This document shows positions 52,610 to 61,888 of a stretch of DNA of 64,000 nt, in pieces; within the stretch, counting starts at the first letter, position 1; the number at the start of each line of letters is the position of its first letter. Both the position numbers and the translations under genes were made by a program. The notes beneath the pieces were generated by a model. That model had not been told where the DNA came from and did not search any database. It worked only from the letters and a program-made list of their open reading frames with translations. The stretch comes from PALSA-693 sp963729695. Its GTDB lineage: Bacteria; Actinomycetota; Acidimicrobiia; Acidimicrobiales; Palsa-688. Location: the NCBI GenBank assembly GCA_963729695.1, contig CAVSOT010000008.1:62001-126000 (forward strand), written 5' to 3'.

Positions 52610-52800
52610 TTAGGGGCGAGTGTACGAGGCCGGCCGGGAAAGGGCGAGGGAACGGAACTCGGCGACGATCTCCGCAGCGCTGGGTGTGTCGCTCGGTCCC
52701 AGGCCCCCAGCCTTCACCGCCTCTCTGAGGAGCAAGCCCGATACCCACGCCCCGGCCGATTGTTCGCTGAAGGTATTCGGGTTGGTGCGCAAGCTTGAAT
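52610..52800 (-). pseudogene. Solute-binding protein remnant
   Basis: The minus-strand frame NTFSEQSAGAWVSGLLLREA, VKAGGLGPSDTPSAAEIV is a clear paralogue of residues about 335-390 of the lipoprotein at 58564-59862 (VFSEYSAMGWISGLLLNDA, VKAGGLTPSETPTSAEI). Only about 55 residues remain. Upstream DNA to 53000 no longer matches. Confidence 0.7.
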
Positions 52801-53229
52801 GCGCCGGAGGCGCCCCTGGTTGGCCAGGCCTGGAGTGGAGCGGTATAGGAACCCACCAAGCCATCAAGCCGAGCAGCCATGACTTTTGGCGGCACGGAGT
52901 TGGTGATATCGAGCAAAGAGGGGTTTTCGGTCGGAACCGCAACTTTCGTGACGGATTTGGCAAGACCTAGCTCACCGAAGTGATGGTCGGCCCACACCTA
53001 CACGTCGCCTTCAGCGTCATGGGCTAGAGCATCACCGTTGGTAGGGTAGTTGCCACCCGCGACTCAAATTAAGTGTTTTCTGGTTGGGGTGTCGTCGTGT
53101 GGCCCATTGGCGACGACGTTCGTCGGCTGCCGTTGGATTCGGTGGAGGAGACCGTGGCCGGGTTGGCGTCCTGCTGGCCGTGGGCCCGATTCGTCGGGCT
53201 GAAGACGTGCGTCGGGTGAGGGCGCGTCG

Positions 53230-54384
53230 GTGATCTCGTTCCACTGGTTTCTGCCGACATCCGGGGATAGTCGACAAATTGTCGGAGGTGGCCACGGGGC
53301 TCCCCAGGGCCACGTCATGGGTCGGCGCGACCCCACTATTGCCTACCTCGGGCAAATCGCCGTGGCTGCCGAGCAACTCGGCTTCGAGGCGGTCCTCACG
53401 CCGACGGGCGCACTCCGTGAGGATGCCTGGGTAACCACCGCCATGCTTTGCGAGCGTACAGAGCGGCTCAAGTTCCTGGTCGCATTCAGGCCCGGGTTCT
53501 ATTCGCCAACATTGGCCGCCCAGATGGGCTCGACCTTTTAACGTCTGTCCAAAGGAAAATTGCTGATCAACGTGGTGACCGGCGGCGAAAGCGGCGAACA
53601 GCGCGGATATGGCGATTTCCTCGATAAAGAGGCTCGCTATGCCAGGACTGACGAGTTCCTTGCCATTGTCACTGGGTTGTGGGCCGGCAAGCGCGTTGAT
53701 TTCACCGGGACCCACCTGTCGGTCGAAGGGGCCCAGCTCGTCGCCGTGCCTGACCCGCCACCGGCCATTTACTTCGGCGGTTCTTCCGCCGCCGCCATCG
53801 AGGTCGCGGCCCGCCACGCCGACACCTACCTGACCTGGGGCGAGCCGCCCGAGCAGGTCGCACCGAAGCTGGAGATGGTACGGGACCAGGCGGCCCACGC
53901 CGGGCGGGACGTGCGTTTCGGGATCCGCCTGCACGTCATCTCCCGTGACCGCTCTGCTGACGCCTGGTCTCATGCTGCCCGCCTCCTGCAGGATCTCGAT
54001 CCCGTTCAGATCGCGGCGGCTCAGGCCGGCCTGGCCTCCAGCGAATCGGAGGGGCAACGGCGAATGCGCGAGCTGCATGGCGGCACAACCGGCAACCTGG
54101 AAGTCAGCCCCAACCTGTGGGCGGGCGTCGGTCTGGTCCGTGGTGGCGCAGGCACCGCTCTCGTCGGCAGCCATCGCCAGGTCGCAGATCGAATCCTTGA
54201 GTGCCACGATCTAGGCATCGACGAGTTCGTCATGTCCGGGTACCCGAACTTGGAAGAGGCGTACTGGTTCGGCGAAGGCGTCCTGCCCCTCTTGGAGGAA
54301 GCCGGCACGTGGCGACACCCGGCGGTTGAGGGGAGCGAGGAAGCGGAATGCGGCCCGCCAAGCGACCGTGATCCGCCGGTCTGA
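53230..54384 (+). pseudogene. SsuD-like alkanesulfonate monooxygenase, internal TAA
   Basis: One frame throughout, 384 codons, interrupted by TAA at 53539-53541. Before it: MISFHWFLPTSGDSR and LGFEAVLTPTGALREDAWVT; after it: RLSKGKLLINVVTGGESGEQ, GLWAGKRVDFTGTHLSVEGA, IYFGGSSAAAIEVAARHADT, VGSHRQVADRI. The family expects Gln (CAA) at the stop, so a single C-to-T change explains it. SsuD releases sulfite from alkanesulfonates with FMNH2. GTG 53230 is the start. Neighbouring ABC-transporter debris fits a decayed sulfonate locus. Confidence 0.85.
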
Positions 54385-54388
54385 GCGG

Positions 54389-54780
54389 TCAGGCCGCGTA
54401 ACGGTTGGCCGGCCGGGGCCGCCCGAGCAAGCCACGAAGGGTTGAGTTCTCGCAGCGGGTGCGGAAGCCGCCCCGGCGCGGCAGCTCGGGAACGATGAAG
54501 GAAGTGATGGCCTGGTGTTGACCCGTCGCCACGTCGCCACGTCGCCGCTCTCGACCATCGAGCCGTCCTTCATGACCAGCACCCGGTCGCAGACCTGGCG
54601 ATGGCTGCCACGTCGTGCGAGATGAAGAGGGGGGCGACGCCGGTCCGGGCGGTTGACCCACGCGGGTGGAGTGACACGGGCAACGCCGAGACACGAGGTC
54701 GGCCCGCTGCCCGCCTCCGTCCGCCGCCGGCTGCGGGCGGGGGAGGGAAAGCCGCAGCCGGCGGGAACGTTCGATAGAGC
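54389..54780 (-). pseudogene. ABC transporter ATPase C-terminal remnant
   Basis: On the minus strand the segment PLFISHDVA (one frame) followed by VCDRVLVMKDGSMVESGDVA (another) is the H-loop and C-terminal strand of an oligopeptide-type ABC ATPase; the end in a third frame is TSFIVPELPRRGGF. Walker A, signature and Walker B motifs are absent or unreadable. Several frame changes; inactive. Confidence 0.6.
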
Positions 54781-54880
54781 GACCTGCAGGTCTGCCCTTC
54801 GCGGCCACCCCCTCATGGTCGCCGCGGCCGGGTTGGTGCCTGAGCGAGCCATGAGCCAATGAGGTGGATGCACCCAATGT

Positions 54881-54920
54881 AGCCTGCAAATGTTGATTAA
54901 ACAAGTCATATTTGTAGGCT
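54881..54920. promoter_or_regulatory. Operator-like inverted repeat before rrf2
   Basis: AGCCTGCAAAT (54881-54891) and ATTTGTAGGCT (54910-54920) are inverted copies with one mismatch, 18 bases apart. TATAGA at 54920-54925 could be a -10 box (with TTAAAC 17 bases upstream), so the site would cover the promoter. Autoregulation by the Rrf2 protein is the natural reading. Confidence 0.5.
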
Positions 54921-55000
54921 ATAGACTCGGGAGGATGACTTGGACGCCGGGAATGCACGCGTTCCTCCTTCGCCCCTTCATCCGGGACGAGAATGCTGGC

Positions 55001-55480
55001 ATGCACATTCCCGCCAAGGTCGATTACGCCATGCGTGCCCTGCTCGAACTCTCGCAGCAGCGCGAACAGGCCACGACCGAGACCCTGGCTGAAGCGCAAG
55101 ACCTCCCACCCAAATTCTTGACCTCGATCCTCAATGACCTGCGGAGGGCCGGGCTGGTCAACAGCCGGCGCGGAATTGACGGCGGCTACCGACTGTCCCG
55201 CCCTCCTAACCAGATCACAGTGGCCGATGTGATGCGCGCCATCGACGGCCCGCTCGCCGAAGTCCAGGGTCTCCGACCAGAGATGACCAACTACCGGGGC
55301 GCCGCCCAACACCTACAGGAAGTATGGGTTGCCACCCGAGCCAGCCTTCGCGCCGTGCTCGAGAGCACCACCCTCGACCACATCACCAAAGGGCAGCTTC
55401 CAAGGTCGGTAGCCAAGCTGGTCGCAAACCCCGACGCCTGGCTGCCCAGAAGTCTGGAGCGAACGCATCCCTCGGCGTGA
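55001..55480 (+). CDS. Rrf2-family transcriptional regulator
   Basis: A 159-residue Rrf2 protein. The winged HTH is VDYAMRALLELSQQREQATT, LAEAQDLPPKFLTSILNDLR and LVNSRRGIDGGYRLSRPPNQ. The cysteines that hold the Fe-S cluster in IscR/NsrR are absent, which places it with cluster-free members such as CymR. ATG 55001 gives the family start MHIPAKVDYAMRAL; the longer frame from 54890 would cover the operator. Closeness to a sulfonate gene suggests a sulfur-related role, by inference. Confidence 0.83.
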   Translation: MHIPAKVDYAMRALLELSQQREQATTETLAEAQDLPPKFLTSILNDLRRAGLVNSRRGIDGGYRLSRPPNQITVADVMRAIDGPLAEVQGLRPEMTNYRGAAQHLQEVWVATRASLRAVLESTTLDHITKGQLPRSVAKLVANPDAWLPRSLERTHPSA

Positions 55481-55675
55481 ACGCTTCGGGCGTACCAACC
55501 GATCCGGGGCTCCGTTAACCGCGCCCCGGGTCACGCCGAGGGCGGAATCCTTGCGGTATCGAGCCGACCTCGGCGCCCTCCAGGCGATCACCGGCTCCGG
55601 CCAGAACGTCGCCCAGATGGCGCCCATAAGCAGGCTTGGTGTCGTACATGGCCCCAAGCCGAACGACCGAGTCCG

Positions 55676-56173
55676 TCAGCTCTGCAGCTGGACCTCGTCC
55701 AGCCGACCGGTCTTCACGTCGTAGACGAAGCCCCTGATGTTTTTGCTGGGCAGGAACGGGCTGGCCTGGATACGAGCCGCGGTATGGCGCACATCGTCCG
55801 CTGCTCGGGGGAAGGCCTCGAGCGCGAAGGAGGGGCGGATGCCCGTGTCGGCCAGGACTTGGTCCTTCACTTCGTCGTCCCGGAATGTCTCCATACCGCA
55901 ATCGGTGTGATGAATGAGGATGATCTCCTCCGTGCCGAGCAGCCTCTGGGAGATGAGCAGGCTGCGAATGGCGTCGTCGGTGGCCACGCCCCCCGCGTTG
56001 CGGATGACGTGGGCGTCGCCCTCTTCGAGACCGAGGACCCGGCCAGGGTCCAGCCGGGCGTCCATGCAAGCCAGGATGGCTACCTTCTTCGCTGGGGGGA
56101 GCGGTAACTCGCTCTTCTCGAATCCTTGGGCGTATCGCTCGTTGTTGGCGAGGAGCTGATCGGTCGAGCTCAC
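55676..56173 (-). CDS. Beta-carbonic anhydrase
   Basis: A 165-residue beta-class carbonic anhydrase. Zinc ligands are Cys and Asp in ILACMDARLDP and His-x2-Cys in LIHHTDCGM. It hydrates CO2 to bicarbonate in the cytoplasm. GTG 56173 is the start. Full length for the short class. Confidence 0.92.
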   Translation of the reverse strand: MSSTDQLLANNERYAQGFEKSELPLPPAKKVAILACMDARLDPGRVLGLEEGDAHVIRNAGGVATDDAIRSLLISQRLLGTEEIILIHHTDCGMETFRDDEVKDQVLADTGIRPSFALEAFPRAADDVRHTAARIQASPFLPSKNIRGFVYDVKTGRLDEVQLQS

Positions 56174-56236
56174 GGGCGGTTCTCTTTTCGGTCTTGACGG
56201 GTCATGGGCCTTTAAAGCCTACTCAGTCAATCAGAT

Positions 56237-56566
56237 TTACGGAGTAGGGTGAAGCGGTGGACCAATCGCGCCGAGAAGCGAACCGTCTGGGTTGACGACC
56301 GCGTCGGCAGTAAACGCCTTGTCCAGATGGACATGAGGCTCGACCAGTGAGGGCAGCAGCAGGAAACCATCGAGACGGAGCACCCCATCCGGCCCGCCGA
56401 TGTCGAGGCCCGGGTCCGCTATGGAAGTTATCCGGCCATCGCCCAGGCCTACCTCCACTATGCGCCCGTCACCCAACGTCACCCCGGTCAACGCTCGAGG
56501 AGTCTGTAGGCCAGCGGTTGGGGATGGAGAGGCCTCGGAACTAGCAGTTGAGCGCACGAACACCAC
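56237..56566 (-). pseudogene. Cytosine-deaminase-like amidohydrolase, N-terminal fragment
   Basis: LTGVTLGDGRIVEVGLGDGR, then DGFLLLPSLVEPHVHLDKAF with the HxH metal ligands, is the beginning of a cytosine deaminase/amidohydrolase 3-type enzyme. After about 105 residues (NPDGSLLGAI) the frame ends in GPPLHPTP and the rest is missing. Inactive remnant. Confidence 0.65.
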
Positions 56567-56701
56567 GCTAATCTATATTTTCGACCTGACAGGTCGAGAA
56601 TGGCGGTAGAAAGGCCGCCTGATGATCCGGTCCACAGTGGTGTGCTCCGGGCTCCGGGCGGCAGATCGTTGTAGATGAACCGATCGGCCGGTCCCGCTCC
56701 C

Positions 56702-57205
56702 TCACATCGTGCCCGCCTCCACCTTTGACCATACGTTTGCGCACTCTCGGCAAACTGCTTCGGGGACCAAGCCAAGTTTGATGAGCACCGGGAACGCCCG
56801 GCAAGCCAGGCACACCCCGAAGAGCGTTTCCAAGCCGGCCGCGACGATCAGTACCCCCAGTAGTCGGTAGGCGACCCGCTTGCGACCAAAGCCGTAGTAA
56901 CAAAGCGTTGCGGTGGCCGAGAGTGCCAGGCCCACACCCTGAGCGAGACGCTTGGGAGCCCCAGGCGAGTACTTATGACGCGTGTCAAGGCGAGGCGTGA
57001 TCACCCTGGTTGCTAATTGACCAAGAGGGCTGAGGGTGGGTCCCGTGGCGACTCGAGCCGCGAAGCCATAAGTGAGCGGAAAGAGGATCCACGGTTCATC
57101 CAGGAGCACCGTCATCGACGCCATAGCTAGCACTCCGCCCACGACCAGACGGGCGGCCGTCTCGTTGACCGGATTCGGAAATCGAAACAGGGCTGAACTG
57201 AACAT
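56702..57205 (-). CDS. DUF4395 membrane protein
   Basis: A 167-residue integral membrane protein with the DUF4395 start FRFPNPVNETAARLVVGGVL and four to five hydrophobic helices. The loop GVCLACRAF and the tail AVCRECANVW hold two Cys pairs, one of which (CLAC) could be redox-active; some members sit beside thioredoxin-like genes. ATG 57205 follows GAGGAG by ten bases. The region 56567-56701 has nothing else. Confidence 0.8.
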   Translation of the reverse strand: MFSSALFRFPNPVNETAARLVVGGVLAMASMTVLLDEPWILFPLTYGFAARVATGPTLSPLGQLATRVITPRLDTRHKYSPGAPKRLAQGVGLALSATATLCYYGFGRKRVAYRLLGVLIVAAGLETLFGVCLACRAFPVLIKLGLVPEAVCRECANVWSKVEAGTM

Positions 57206-57405
57206 CGGTGGACAACTCCTCGTCGTGTGAACCAGTTGCTCGGCAAGTGACCAGCTCGCTTTGCCGCGTTGGTGCTGTAGAGCAAGGACGGATTGATAAC
57301 TAATCACATTGGTTTTATCGTAATAGTTTTCGCCCGTCTCTGCCGCCGGGAAGCGAAGCTTTTCTACACCCGCAGATACGATAATTCGGTCATGGATCGT
57401 CGCCG

Positions 57406-58434
57406 TTGGACGTCAGTGGGGGTCCTGCTCTGAGCGAACTGAACTTCGACCGGCCCGAGTGGGCCGCCCTAACCAGGGAGGCGCCAGTCGACCCCCAACG
57501 CCGGATCATCGACCCTCATCATCACCTTTGGGCTGAAAGTAGCTGGACCTATCTGCTAGATGATCTACTGGGCGACACCGGAGCCACGCACAACGTTACG
57601 GACACGGTCTTCATGGAGTGCAGATCGTCGTACCGAGAAGTGGGATCCGACGAGCTGCGACCGGTAGGCGAAACGGAGTTCGCCGCCGTTCAGGCGCAGG
57701 CTTCCGAAGGTAGCGGGACGAGGATTGCGGGGATCGTCGGCTTCGCAGACCTAACCCTCGGCGTCGGCGTCGAAGCTGTCTTGCAAGCTCACGAGATCGC
57801 CGGCCAAGGCCGCTTCAGAGGCATTCGCCACATCACGTCCTGGGACCCCAGCCCGCGCCTCCAGCTGGGTCGGAAGAACAATCCCGACCTGATGAGCGAC
57901 CCCGCGTTCAGGCGCGGCCTCGTGCGACTGGGCGAGTTGAACTACACCTTCGATGCCTGGGTGTACCACCCACAACTTCCTCAGATGGTGGACTTGGCCC
58001 GGGCAGCCGAGGAGACGACGATCGTTCTCGATCACCTCGGCGGGCCCCTCGGCGTCGACCCCTATACCAATCGGGACGCCGTGCGGTCGCAATGGCGAAG
58101 CAGCATGAGGGCTCTAGGAGACTGCCCCAACGTCGTTGTCAAGCTGGGCGGTGTCGGCATGGACAGCGTGTTCGGGATGGGGTGGTCGACCCGCGAGCGT
58201 CCCCCTGGATCTGACGAAGTGGTTCAGTGGTGGGGAGATGACATCCGATGGTGCATCGATACCTTCGGGCCAGCCCGATGCATGTTCGAGTCCAACTACC
58301 CGGTGGACCGAATGTCGCTCGGCTACGGCGTGATATGGAACGCCTTCCAGAAGATCGCATCGTCATATACAAGCGACGAGCAGGAAGATCTCTTCGTCGA
58401 TACCGCGGCGCGTGTCTATCGCATTTCCGAATGA
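57406..58434 (+). CDS. Amidohydrolase-2 family protein
   Basis: A 342-residue TIM-barrel hydrolase. DPHHHLWAESSW carries the HxH metal ligands; later LDHLGGPLGVDP and MFESNYPVDRMSLGYG match the lactonase/amidohydrolase-2 pattern (His and Asp ligands). Likely hydrolyses a lactone or decarboxylates an aromatic product. Start is uncertain: TTG 57406 is used, a CTG at 57430 (SELNFDRPEWAAL) is possible. Confidence 0.82.
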   Translation: MDVSGGPALSELNFDRPEWAALTREAPVDPQRRIIDPHHHLWAESSWTYLLDDLLGDTGATHNVTDTVFMECRSSYREVGSDELRPVGETEFAAVQAQASEGSGTRIAGIVGFADLTLGVGVEAVLQAHEIAGQGRFRGIRHITSWDPSPRLQLGRKNNPDLMSDPAFRRGLVRLGELNYTFDAWVYHPQLPQMVDLARAAEETTIVLDHLGGPLGVDPYTNRDAVRSQWRSSMRALGDCPNVVVKLGGVGMDSVFGMGWSTRERPPGSDEVVQWWGDDIRWCIDTFGPARCMFESNYPVDRMSLGYGVIWNAFQKIASSYTSDEQEDLFVDTAARVYRISE

Positions 58435-58563
58435 GAGGGGCTTCGAGCGGGACAGCGAGCTCAGCGCCCCGATCCTCAGTTTTTTGCCTGTCGGCGCCGC
58501 TTTGGGTAACGAGCGACGCCGACAGGGCCAGCAACCGAACCCCGGCGGGAGGCAAGCTGATCG

Positions 58564-59862
58564 CTAGGACGATGAACCGTTCTCGCAGGTGGTCTGGCCG
58601 CCGTTAGCCAGGCTGGGCACGCCGTTTTTGATCTGTTCCGTGAACCAGCAGTCGACATGATGATCTTGGCCTGCCGCGAAGGTGAGCGGCGGGGACCACC
58701 CATCGAGCGTGTCCCCCTTCAACGACTCCAGGCCCTTCGTGATCTCCGCCGAAGTGGGAGTTTCACTGGGGGTAAGACCCCCAGCCTTGACCGCGTCGTT
58801 CAGCAGCAATCCGGAGATCCAGCCCATCGCCGAGTATTCACTGAAGACGTCGACGTTCTTCCGCAGGCCGGGATAGTACTTGTCCACCGCGGTGTTCATC
58901 GCCTGGACCTCGGGTGCGGTCGAGGTGAACGGAAGATTGTTGAACTGCTCCCACACGTTCTTGCTGAGGGCGGAGGAGCTGAGTACGACGTTGGTATAGC
59001 CCAAGCCCTCCTCGAGGTAGGTCGGGTCGTAGCCTTGCTGGGCGCAGTTCGATGCGACTTTCGCCAGAATCGTGGCGCTATCGAGGATGAGGATCGACTG
59101 CACATGGTTCTGTTGGGCCGCCAGGCATTGCGCGGTATAGGTCGGCTGGGTGAAGGCGATCTCCGCGTTGTAGATATCCGGCACACCGAGCTGCTTACCG
59201 GCCGCCTTGACCGGGGGGACAACGGCCGCGCACGACGCAGCTTCGGCGCAGTAGAAGCTGGCGATATTGGTCGCACCTGCCGTCTTGGCCGTAACAACGT
59301 CCGAATAGGTCACGGAATCATTCGTCTGACCCTCGGGGTAGAAGCCCGGATTGTTTTCAAAAGTATCGTTCGAGAGGTTGGCGCCGACTACCGGAATGTT
59401 GGCCGCCTGGACGGCAGATGCCCATGGCGCGTCGACGTCGGATAGATCAGCGATGGCAACCACGTGGTCGGAGATAAGGGTCTGGACATCGCTTACCGAG
59501 GTTCCAGGGGTCCCGCCATCGTCCTCGGTTACGAGCTGAATCGGATGTCCCTCGAGTCCGCCCGAGGCATTGACGGTGTTGGCCCAGGACTTGTAGACCT
59601 CCTCGACCGGCAGAACGGTAGAGCCGAAATTTCCCGAGCAGGTACAAACCACACCGACCTTGATCGGGGTTGCTGTGGCCGGGGCGCTGTTCGTTCCGCT
59701 GGCCGACGTGGGCGTCGTCGCCGCCGGCTTGCTGCTCGAACTACACGCAGCCGCGACCATGGTCACCGCGGCTGCCACCCCGATCAGGCCGGCCAGACTC
59801 CGACGCCGTGGCTCCAGGCCACTCAGCAAACTCACCGATATCCCCCTCTGTTGTTGGACCAA
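58564..59862 (-). CDS. ABC transporter solute-binding lipoprotein
   Basis: A 432-residue type I periplasmic-binding-fold protein of the branched-chain amino acid/amide group. Signal peptide with lipobox VTMVAAAC; after a Ser/Thr/Pro-rich linker, IKVGVVCTCSGNFGSTVLPV starts the fold. Substrate unknown. No permease or ATPase gene is next to it, and a short paralogous remnant is at 52610. GTG 59835 could be the true start (VSLLSGLEPRRRSLAG). Confidence 0.88.
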   Translation of the reverse strand: MVQQQRGISVSLLSGLEPRRRSLAGLIGVAAAVTMVAAACSSSSKPAATTPTSASGTNSAPATATPIKVGVVCTCSGNFGSTVLPVEEVYKSWANTVNASGGLEGHPIQLVTEDDGGTPGTSVSDVQTLISDHVVAIADLSDVDAPWASAVQAANIPVVGANLSNDTFENNPGFYPEGQTNDSVTYSDVVTAKTAGATNIASFYCAEAASCAAVVPPVKAAGKQLGVPDIYNAEIAFTQPTYTAQCLAAQQNHVQSILILDSATILAKVASNCAQQGYDPTYLEEGLGYTNVVLSSSALSKNVWEQFNNLPFTSTAPEVQAMNTAVDKYYPGLRKNVDVFSEYSAMGWISGLLLNDAVKAGGLTPSETPTSAEITKGLESLKGDTLDGWSPPLTFAAGQDHHVDCWFTEQIKNGVPSLANGGQTTCENGSSS

Positions 59863-59931
59863 AGGGCAGGTCCCCTTCGGATGGGTCCGGTGATAGTACA
59901 GATTTTCGGCGGCGACGTTCTGTCGGGTGCT

Positions 59932-61605
59932 TCACGCCCCCGCCCGCAGGAGACGGCCCGGCCGGGCACCAGTCGGCTGGCCGTCGACGAGGGTCATCGT
60001 TCCCTGCACGATGGTGGCCTTGATGCCGGTGGCCCGTTGCACCAGCCGTCTGGCACCGCCCGGCAAGTCGTCGGCCACCACGGGCATCTCGGGGGCAACG
60101 GTCTCGGGATCGAGGACGTTGAGGTCGGCGACGAATCCCTCTCTGACGAGACCCCGGTCCGCAAGGCCCCACGCGGTCGCCGGGGCGCGGGTCAGCATGC
60201 GGACGGCCTCGGCCAAGGTGAAGGCTTGGCGCCGGCGGACCCAATAGGCCAGCAGGTGGGTCTGGATGGACGAGTCCATGACCCGGCTGACGTGGGCTCC
60301 CGAGTCTGAGAACGTCATCACCATGCGAGGGTGGCGCAGGTGGGCGAGTACCGGCTCGGGATCGAAGGTGGTCGCCGGCAGGGCGAAAAGCTGCTTCATC
60401 TCGGACTCGGCGGCCAGATCGATCATGGCCGCGACGGGGTGCAGTCTCCGGCGCCGGGCCACGTCGACCAGGGGTTCGTGGGGGCCGACGGGGTCCACTA
60501 CCACCCGCAGCCTTTCGTAGTCGGGCTGACCTCGATGGGTGCGGGACCGGTCCGCGGAACCGACCAGTCGAGCTCGCACATCCTCGTCGAGGAGTTGCCC
60601 GGCTTGGTCCGCCAACGGGAGCCGCCTCAGCTCCATCCACTCCGGGACGTCCTCGAAGGGAAGGACGGTCTCGAAGGAGTACAGCCCAGATACCCCTCGG
60701 CTGTGGCTCTGACCGAAGGCCCGACCACCGGCGCGGCAGATGTCGTCGATCAGCCCGATCAGCGGATTGAGCCTCCCCTCCATGGGCGCGACGCCGAAGG
60801 TGAAGGGCACCCCCGTTTCGACGGCGAGCGACAGCAGCGGCTCGAAGATCGACTCCCTGACCTCGGCGCTGTCTGTTCTCACCTCCGGGCCGTACTCGCT
60901 TTGGAACATCCCGGACCCGAGCCGGCTCATACGCCGGACCAGAAACCTGATCTCGTCCCAGGAAGCGAGGCGGGACGCCACCGGACGGTCGTCGGCGGTC
61001 TCATGCAGCGGGCTGCGAGAGGTGGACAGGCCGATGGCGCCGGCTCGCAGCGCCCGCTCGAGCTCGTCGCCCATGGCCTCCAGCTCCTGGTCGTCGGCGG
61101 GGCGTTCGAAGGCCTGCTCGCCCATCACGTACGTCCGCAGCGACGAGTGGCCGATCTGGGCGACGTAGTTGATGGCTTTTGGCAGACGGTCGACGGCGTC
61201 GAGATAGCCGGCAAACGGCCCCCACTCCCACCTGATCCCGGCCTCCATGGCCGGGCCCGGGATGTCCTCGGCCCGCTCCAGGTTCCGGACCACCAAGCCA
61301 CGCTGCTCGGGATCGGCGGGGGCCAGACTGAAGCCACAGTTGCCCATCACCACCGTCGTCACGCCATGCCAGCAGGAGCAGCTGCCGATCTCGTCCCAGA
61401 AGACCTGGGCGTCCATATGGGTGTGGCCGTCGATGAAGCCAGGGGTGACGACCAGGCCCTCCGCGGCGATCTCCTGGTGGCCGCGAGCCACGATGCGCCC
61501 GATTTCCGCGATACGGCCGTCCACGACGCCAACGTCAGCGTGGTGGGGTGGACGGCCCGTGCCGTCAACCACGACGCCGTCGCGGATCACCAGGTCATAG
61601 GCCAT
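59932..61605 (-). CDS. N-acyl-D-amino-acid deacylase family amidohydrolase
   Basis: A 557-residue amidohydrolase-3 enzyme. MAYDLVIRDGVVVDGTGRPP and TPGFIDGHTHMDAQVFWD give the small beta domain and HxH ligands; TTVVMGNCGFSLAP and FSDSGAHVSRVMDSS hold further ligands. Family members cleave N-acyl-D-amino acids or related amides. ATG 61605. Divergent from the gene at 61889. Confidence 0.88.
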   Translation of the reverse strand: MAYDLVIRDGVVVDGTGRPPHHADVGVVDGRIAEIGRIVARGHQEIAAEGLVVTPGFIDGHTHMDAQVFWDEIGSCSCWHGVTTVVMGNCGFSLAPADPEQRGLVVRNLERAEDIPGPAMEAGIRWEWGPFAGYLDAVDRLPKAINYVAQIGHSSLRTYVMGEQAFERPADDQELEAMGDELERALRAGAIGLSTSRSPLHETADDRPVASRLASWDEIRFLVRRMSRLGSGMFQSEYGPEVRTDSAEVRESIFEPLLSLAVETGVPFTFGVAPMEGRLNPLIGLIDDICRAGGRAFGQSHSRGVSGLYSFETVLPFEDVPEWMELRRLPLADQAGQLLDEDVRARLVGSADRSRTHRGQPDYERLRVVVDPVGPHEPLVDVARRRRLHPVAAMIDLAAESEMKQLFALPATTFDPEPVLAHLRHPRMVMTFSDSGAHVSRVMDSSIQTHLLAYWVRRRQAFTLAEAVRMLTRAPATAWGLADRGLVREGFVADLNVLDPETVAPEMPVVADDLPGGARRLVQRATGIKATIVQGTMTLVDGQPTGARPGRLLRAGA

Positions 61606-61761
61606 TCGTCTGCTCCATGGGGCGGGTCCGACAGGTGGCGTTCCCCTGATTCCTTCCGGATCGGTCGGCCCGGCTCGGGCCAGAACGGCCCGGCCCAGGC
61701 CGGCAGAACCGCCCGGAACCCGGTTGGTCGCCGCGGCGAGCGTACGCCTGATCGCACTCTA

Positions 61762-61790
61762 TTGTCGACGCTCGATCGCGTGTGTGTAGT
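61762..61790 (+). promoter_or_regulatory. Candidate promoter for amidohydrolase
   Basis: TTGTCG at 61762-61767, 17-base spacer, TGTAGT at 61785-61790. Moderate match; about 98 bases before ATG 61889. Confidence 0.35.
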
Positions 61791-61888
61791 CTTTCCCTTG
61801 GCTGGGCCAGGCCAGATCGGGGGTCTTCGTGGGGAGTTCCGCCGGCTACCCCCGGCGTGGCAACAACCTCGACCGATTGGAGAAGTGG

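Noticed and set aside
55481..55675. Possible gene fragment after the Rrf2 gene
   Set aside because: Short minus-strand frame without family features.
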